Positions 60,291 to 64,000 of a stretch of DNA of 64,000 bases are shown in pieces; within the stretch, counting starts at the first letter, position 1; every line of letters begins with the position of its first letter. Location of the stretch: contig BSBM01000125.1 in assembly GCA_027924585.1 (NCBI GenBank), positions 315,001 to 379,000 of the forward strand, in the 5' to 3' direction. Below the pieces are notes generated by a model that was not told the DNA's origin, made no database searches, and worked only from the letters and a program-made list of their open reading frames with translations. The stretch comes from Larix kaempferi. Its lineage: Eukaryota > Streptophyta > Pinopsida > Pinales > Pinaceae. The position numbers and the translations under genes were made by a program.

Positions 60291-63200
60291 CAAAGGCGGC
60301 GCGCGCGAAAAAAAAAAGAGTAAAGTGACGAAAACTCAATTTTTGGATAGAGGGAGCATCCGGGATCAGAATGGGATGATTGTTGTGGGGCTCGGAGGCC
60401 ATGAAAGAACCAGTGAAGACCCCGAGCCCATTACACTCTGATTTGATAGAAAAGGGGGAATAGTGACTTTTGAAGGACGGAGTCCCGAAGCTTGACGGAA
60501 GGTCGGTTTGAGCTGAAATTGATCAGGCGCGGCCATGAAGTAAGCACGATGTTAAGTTCAGAATCTTGGAGCCAAACTCCAAAGGATGTGGAGTCGGGGT
60601 GAGCAAGAAGGCCAAAAAGCACTATTTCGGGCCACTTTTTCGGGATTTTGAAAAGCTTGTGGGCAGTAAAAATGACCCTAGATGTGAGAATCAAAAAAAT
60701 TATTAAACTAGACATTTCATATTCTCATTAATACGGACAATTTTCGTTAGACGAAGATTTCCCAGAAATGCATTGTTTGGGAGATAGTCATTTTTGTCCC
60801 AAAATTTGGAATTTTGGAAAAATGTAAAAAGTGAGAAGTAGTAAAACTCATAAATTCATAGAAGATGAATGGTGCATCGAAATTGAAATCCGTGAATTGC
60901 TGAGTGTTCCTTGTTACATGGACTAACTTCGCCCGATAGATAAGTTTTTTTGATTCCTCATAGATTTCCTTCCGCGGGTGGCTAAAGTTGGCATTCTGGA
61001 CCAAAATGCAACTGTGTAAAATGTGCAGAATTGGAGTGAAAGTTGTTATTTTTGAAGAGATGTAGTTTCCGCACCCGATGTCGAAATGGAGCATGAAGAC
61101 AGGCATTGGAAAGCTTGTCCATCAGGGAACAATGATGCATGACCAGAGTTTGAATGAGGTCTACATATATCATAGATATTTAGTACAGAAGAGTGCCAGC
61201 GGCTGTTTTGACAAACAAATTTTGTTGTCAATATGGGCAATTTCTACAATTGCATGATATGGAAGAGGAATTCCATGTTACAATGAGGGATCGAAAAGGG
61301 AAGAATTCCTTAAACCCCTATTTGTTATCATACTTATAATTATGAAATTGTCATATGGTATAAAAATGTTAAAAATGTAAGGGACTACATAGATGTATAT
61401 GCACTAGATGGCATTTTAACAAACATTGCATAGTGCATATGGAAATGCTTGTGCATAAATGGGATATTGCATATTGGTAAAATAATGAAGTCTACCTATG
61501 CAATGAACCACTAATGGAGAATATTGTGGTTGATAATCACTATTGATGTTGGTATTGGTTGCAGGACCAAAGATAACAAAGAGCATGGCTAAATGTGCTG
61601 AGGATGTTGTTGCATGAAGCCAACGACCTTAGGCAGAAAGGATGGTGCAACAAATCTATGATCATAAAGTTGGCAAAAGGACTGAGCAGCCTTGGTAAGA
61701 GGCCAACTGATCAAGTAACATCAGGCGATACTAATGGTAACCATGCAAGTAATGATTATTGGTGCCAAATTGCATGAATGCTGAAAGAGGATTTGGTAAG
61801 ATCTCTTCAACTATGTTTGAGCTATGTTGAGTTAGTTTGCATGTGATATTGAATACCAATTGGGACTGTTAACCTACCAAGCTTGTTAAGGTGTGGGTAA
61901 GTGAAGGAAATGATCCTTACACCCTATGACTGTTTAGAAATCTCAATGCATTCATATGAATTTATATCATGCCATGTGTATGTTGGTTATGTGCCTAATA
62001 ACCAAAGCAAGTGAGGACTGGTGGTCCTAATTATGGTAATGCAGAATAGTAAGTACATGAAGAGCCAAATCATGATCGATGGGCTGTTAGAATGCTCTGT
62101 GGAAGGATAGAGTTGTATGAATGATATGACTGTGAAATAATGAGTATTTATTTAAGTTGCATGGATAGTGTAACTATGTCTTGAAATTCTAATGTGATAA
62201 TGATGCATATATAGAAATGTATATATATTTCATTGCATTTCAAATGTTAAACAGCTGAAGGTGTTTGAATTATGGGTTATTATAATTCTGAGATCACTTC
62301 AGTGACTGTTATGGCAATAAATGATTATGTGCGTAGATACTCACAACGTGTTTGGCTGATTGAAGTTTCAGTTTTCAGGTAGAAAAGTCTTGCGTATGGA
62401 AATGAGGATAAGTCCATATAGTAAAGACTGGGATCTACCATGTGCAAAAGCCAAAGGTTTTGAGAAGGTTCTCATGGTTGTAAATTTACGCATGAAACGA
62501 ATCTAAAAATTGTCTGGTTTAAGTTTATGAGAATAGTCTCATAGTTGCAAATCTGATTTCTGTAGGAAGACAGAGTTACAAATTTCAGATTTGAGAATTT
62601 GCTTATAATTGCTAATGATTGTTTGGCTTATATAGAATTGTGTCAGGAGGACATGCTGTAAGTGGATGTTTAGGTATGGTAGCAAGGGTGAAACCATAAT
62701 GGACAGAGTGATACCACTTACAAGAGCCAAACAATATGAGGAGAGACTCATTGCTAAGCAAATCAATTGCTGTAGGAGACAGAATTGTAAATTCATATTG
62801 AATTTAATTATTAATGCTATTGATTGGTTATGGAACAATCATATTTGAAGCTTATTGCTAAATGTTGCTGACTGTTTGGCTATTTGATAAAGTGTGCCAG
62901 GATGACACATTGCAGGAAGACCATGTGCGATGGCCTGCAGAAGCCAAACTAGATGGGAAGGATCCCATGCTTTGGAAATGGGTTTCGGGTGAAACGCCAT
63001 TGTAAATGTTGATAATGTCTCAGCCGAACCGCATGTCGGTAAACCATGAAAGTGAGATGGTAAAGCTATGCCCAGAAGGCATGTGAGACACATATGCAAA
63101 ATGAATGAGTATTCTGTGACCCTAGACAAGAACACGCATGTCTAAATTATTAGGGTTAATATGCAGAGCATGCTCTATCTTATTTATATCATTGCAAACT

Positions 63201-63709
63201 GCTTGAGTATGATTAGGGCCTACATCGCGCACATCAGAAAGGGGGTGCACACCTTTTCTGGTGCTGGGTCATGGTAGGGTTTTCAGTATTGACTACACCC
63301 TAAGGAATGGACGCATTCCTGGTGTTTCAATACTTGATAGTGAATGATATGAAATATGATTACAATTTTTGGGCAACAATACTGATGAGCATGCTTATCC
63401 TTCTTGTGCTAACAGCTTACACAAATGCAACTTGGTGTTGCACGTAAGAGGCAAAGTGAAGAAAGGGTGCTCAAGAGGACTGTATGGGTAGTGGTAACCT
63501 TTCTACGCTCACACTAAAGGACACTAGAAGGGATGGATAGGCCCGAGGAGCTGTGTTGCAGAAAAGGGGTATCATCCTTGTGTAGTGTGAGTGGGTATTG
63601 TGGGGCCATGCTAGCCTGCAGTCAAGTGAGTCACCTATGGAGTTTCTGGAGGGAACCACTGGCTGCATAAGAAAAGGTGCCACGTAATCATATTATGCTG
63701 TTCATATTG
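60291..63709 (+). mobile_element. Non-coding internal region of the third LTR element
   Basis: About 3.4 kb without gag or pol motifs on either strand, so the element looks non-autonomous. Loosely repeated phrases (GTGTCAGGAGGACA near 62640, GTGCCAGGATGACA near 62895) hint at old internal duplication. Open frames here are at most 119 codons and unrecognised. Confidence 0.5.
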
Positions 63710-64000
63710 CCTGATAAACCCAGTCGATGTACTGGCTTGGCAATGATTGTTGTGTGCCTGATAAACCCAGTCGGTGTACTAGCTTGGCATTGGTTATTTG
63801 GGTGTTGTGGCGAAAGGTTGTTGGATGCCTGATAAACCCAATCGGTGTACTGGCTTGGCATGTTGTTAAATTAATGCCTAACAAACCCAGTCGGTGTACT
63901 GGCTTGGCATTGGTTACTTGCATGTTGTGGAGGTATTAGTGAAGAGTGTTATTTCCTGACAAACCCAGTCGGAGAACTGGCTTGGAAATGGTTATTGTAT
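63710..64000. repeat. Array of hairpin-forming ~34-bp repeats
   Basis: TGCCTGATAAACCCAGTCGG followed by TGTACTGGCTTGGCA recurs at about 63710, 63765, 63826, 63875 and 63954 (diverged), with spacers of variable length. Each unit can fold as GCC...CCAGT-loop-ACTGG...GGC. A sixth, diverged copy is in the LTR at 59049. The array reaches the window edge and may continue. Confidence 0.85.

Noticed and set aside
59610-60402. Long overlapping frames (up to 234 codons) on both strands
   Set aside because: They come from a ~31-bp palindromic repeat without stop codons. The reading phase changes from unit to unit and no domain is visible.
63710-64000. CRISPR-like spaced repeats
   Set aside because: Units have variable spacers and diverged repeats, lie in a plant LTR element, and no cas genes are present.

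Overview
The window reads as nuclear DNA of a vascular (most likely seed) plant with a large, transposon-dominated genome. It is AT-rich, has plant LTR-retrotransposon families with Met-tRNA-type and TTGGCGCC-type primer sites, plant-specific gene remnants (a DYW-type PPR protein, an AGD5-like ARF-GAP, a RabD/Rab1 GTPase, a mitochondrial pyruvate dehydrogenase E2) and canonical GT-AG exon borders. The species cannot be told from the sequence. I see no intact host gene: everything coding-like is interrupted, truncated or part of a mobile element.

Left part (1-17.9 kb). The 3' part of a decayed multi-exon gene (2-2287) has only phase-0 exons, including a 99-nt exon tandemly repeated with its intron every ~234 bp. 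Its last intron, last exon and 3' flank, followed by an array of ~359-bp tandem repeats, form a block (2137-5500) present again in direct orientation at 12748-16815. Between the two copies lie a decayed Ty3/gypsy pol fragment (minus strand) and the 5' end (2.9-kb LTR, primer site, non-coding internal part) of a non-autonomous LTR element. An inverted second copy of that element's 3' end lies at 41.5-46.6 kb.

Centre (17.9-41.2 kb). Two adjoining Tat-type Ty3/gypsy elements. Element 1 (about 17870-27691) is gag-only with ~2.5-kb LTRs. Its 5' LTR carries a 2,091-bp palindrome made of two 1,035-bp LTR-like arms facing each other, flanked by a 5-bp target duplication. Its 3' LTR abuts a truncated 5' LTR of element 2 (27692-41190). 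Element 2 holds gag (split by a complete 280-bp SMART/TRIM miniature element with a 5-bp target duplication), protease, an extra RNase H ahead of RT, RT-RNase H, integrase, and a long additional sense ORF region (37.2-40.3 kb, coiled coil) between pol and the 3' LTR. All of it carries stops and frameshifts.

Right part (41.2-64 kb). After the inverted LTR-element copy comes a CACTA-like end, a degenerate tRNA-like sequence, and three intron-containing gene fragments on the same (minus) strand: Rab1 3' exons, AGD5 3' exons and PDH-E2 middle exons. This pattern resembles capture by a Helitron or Pack-MULE, though I found no element ends. A DYW-PPR pseudogene lies on the plus strand at 53.9-55.0 kb. 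From 58120 another LTR element begins (1.39-kb LTR, Met primer site). Its internal region is non-coding but holds a GC-rich array of palindromic TTCCGCAATTGCGGAA-like motifs and, at the window edge, an array of hairpin-forming repeats. Its 3' LTR is outside the window.
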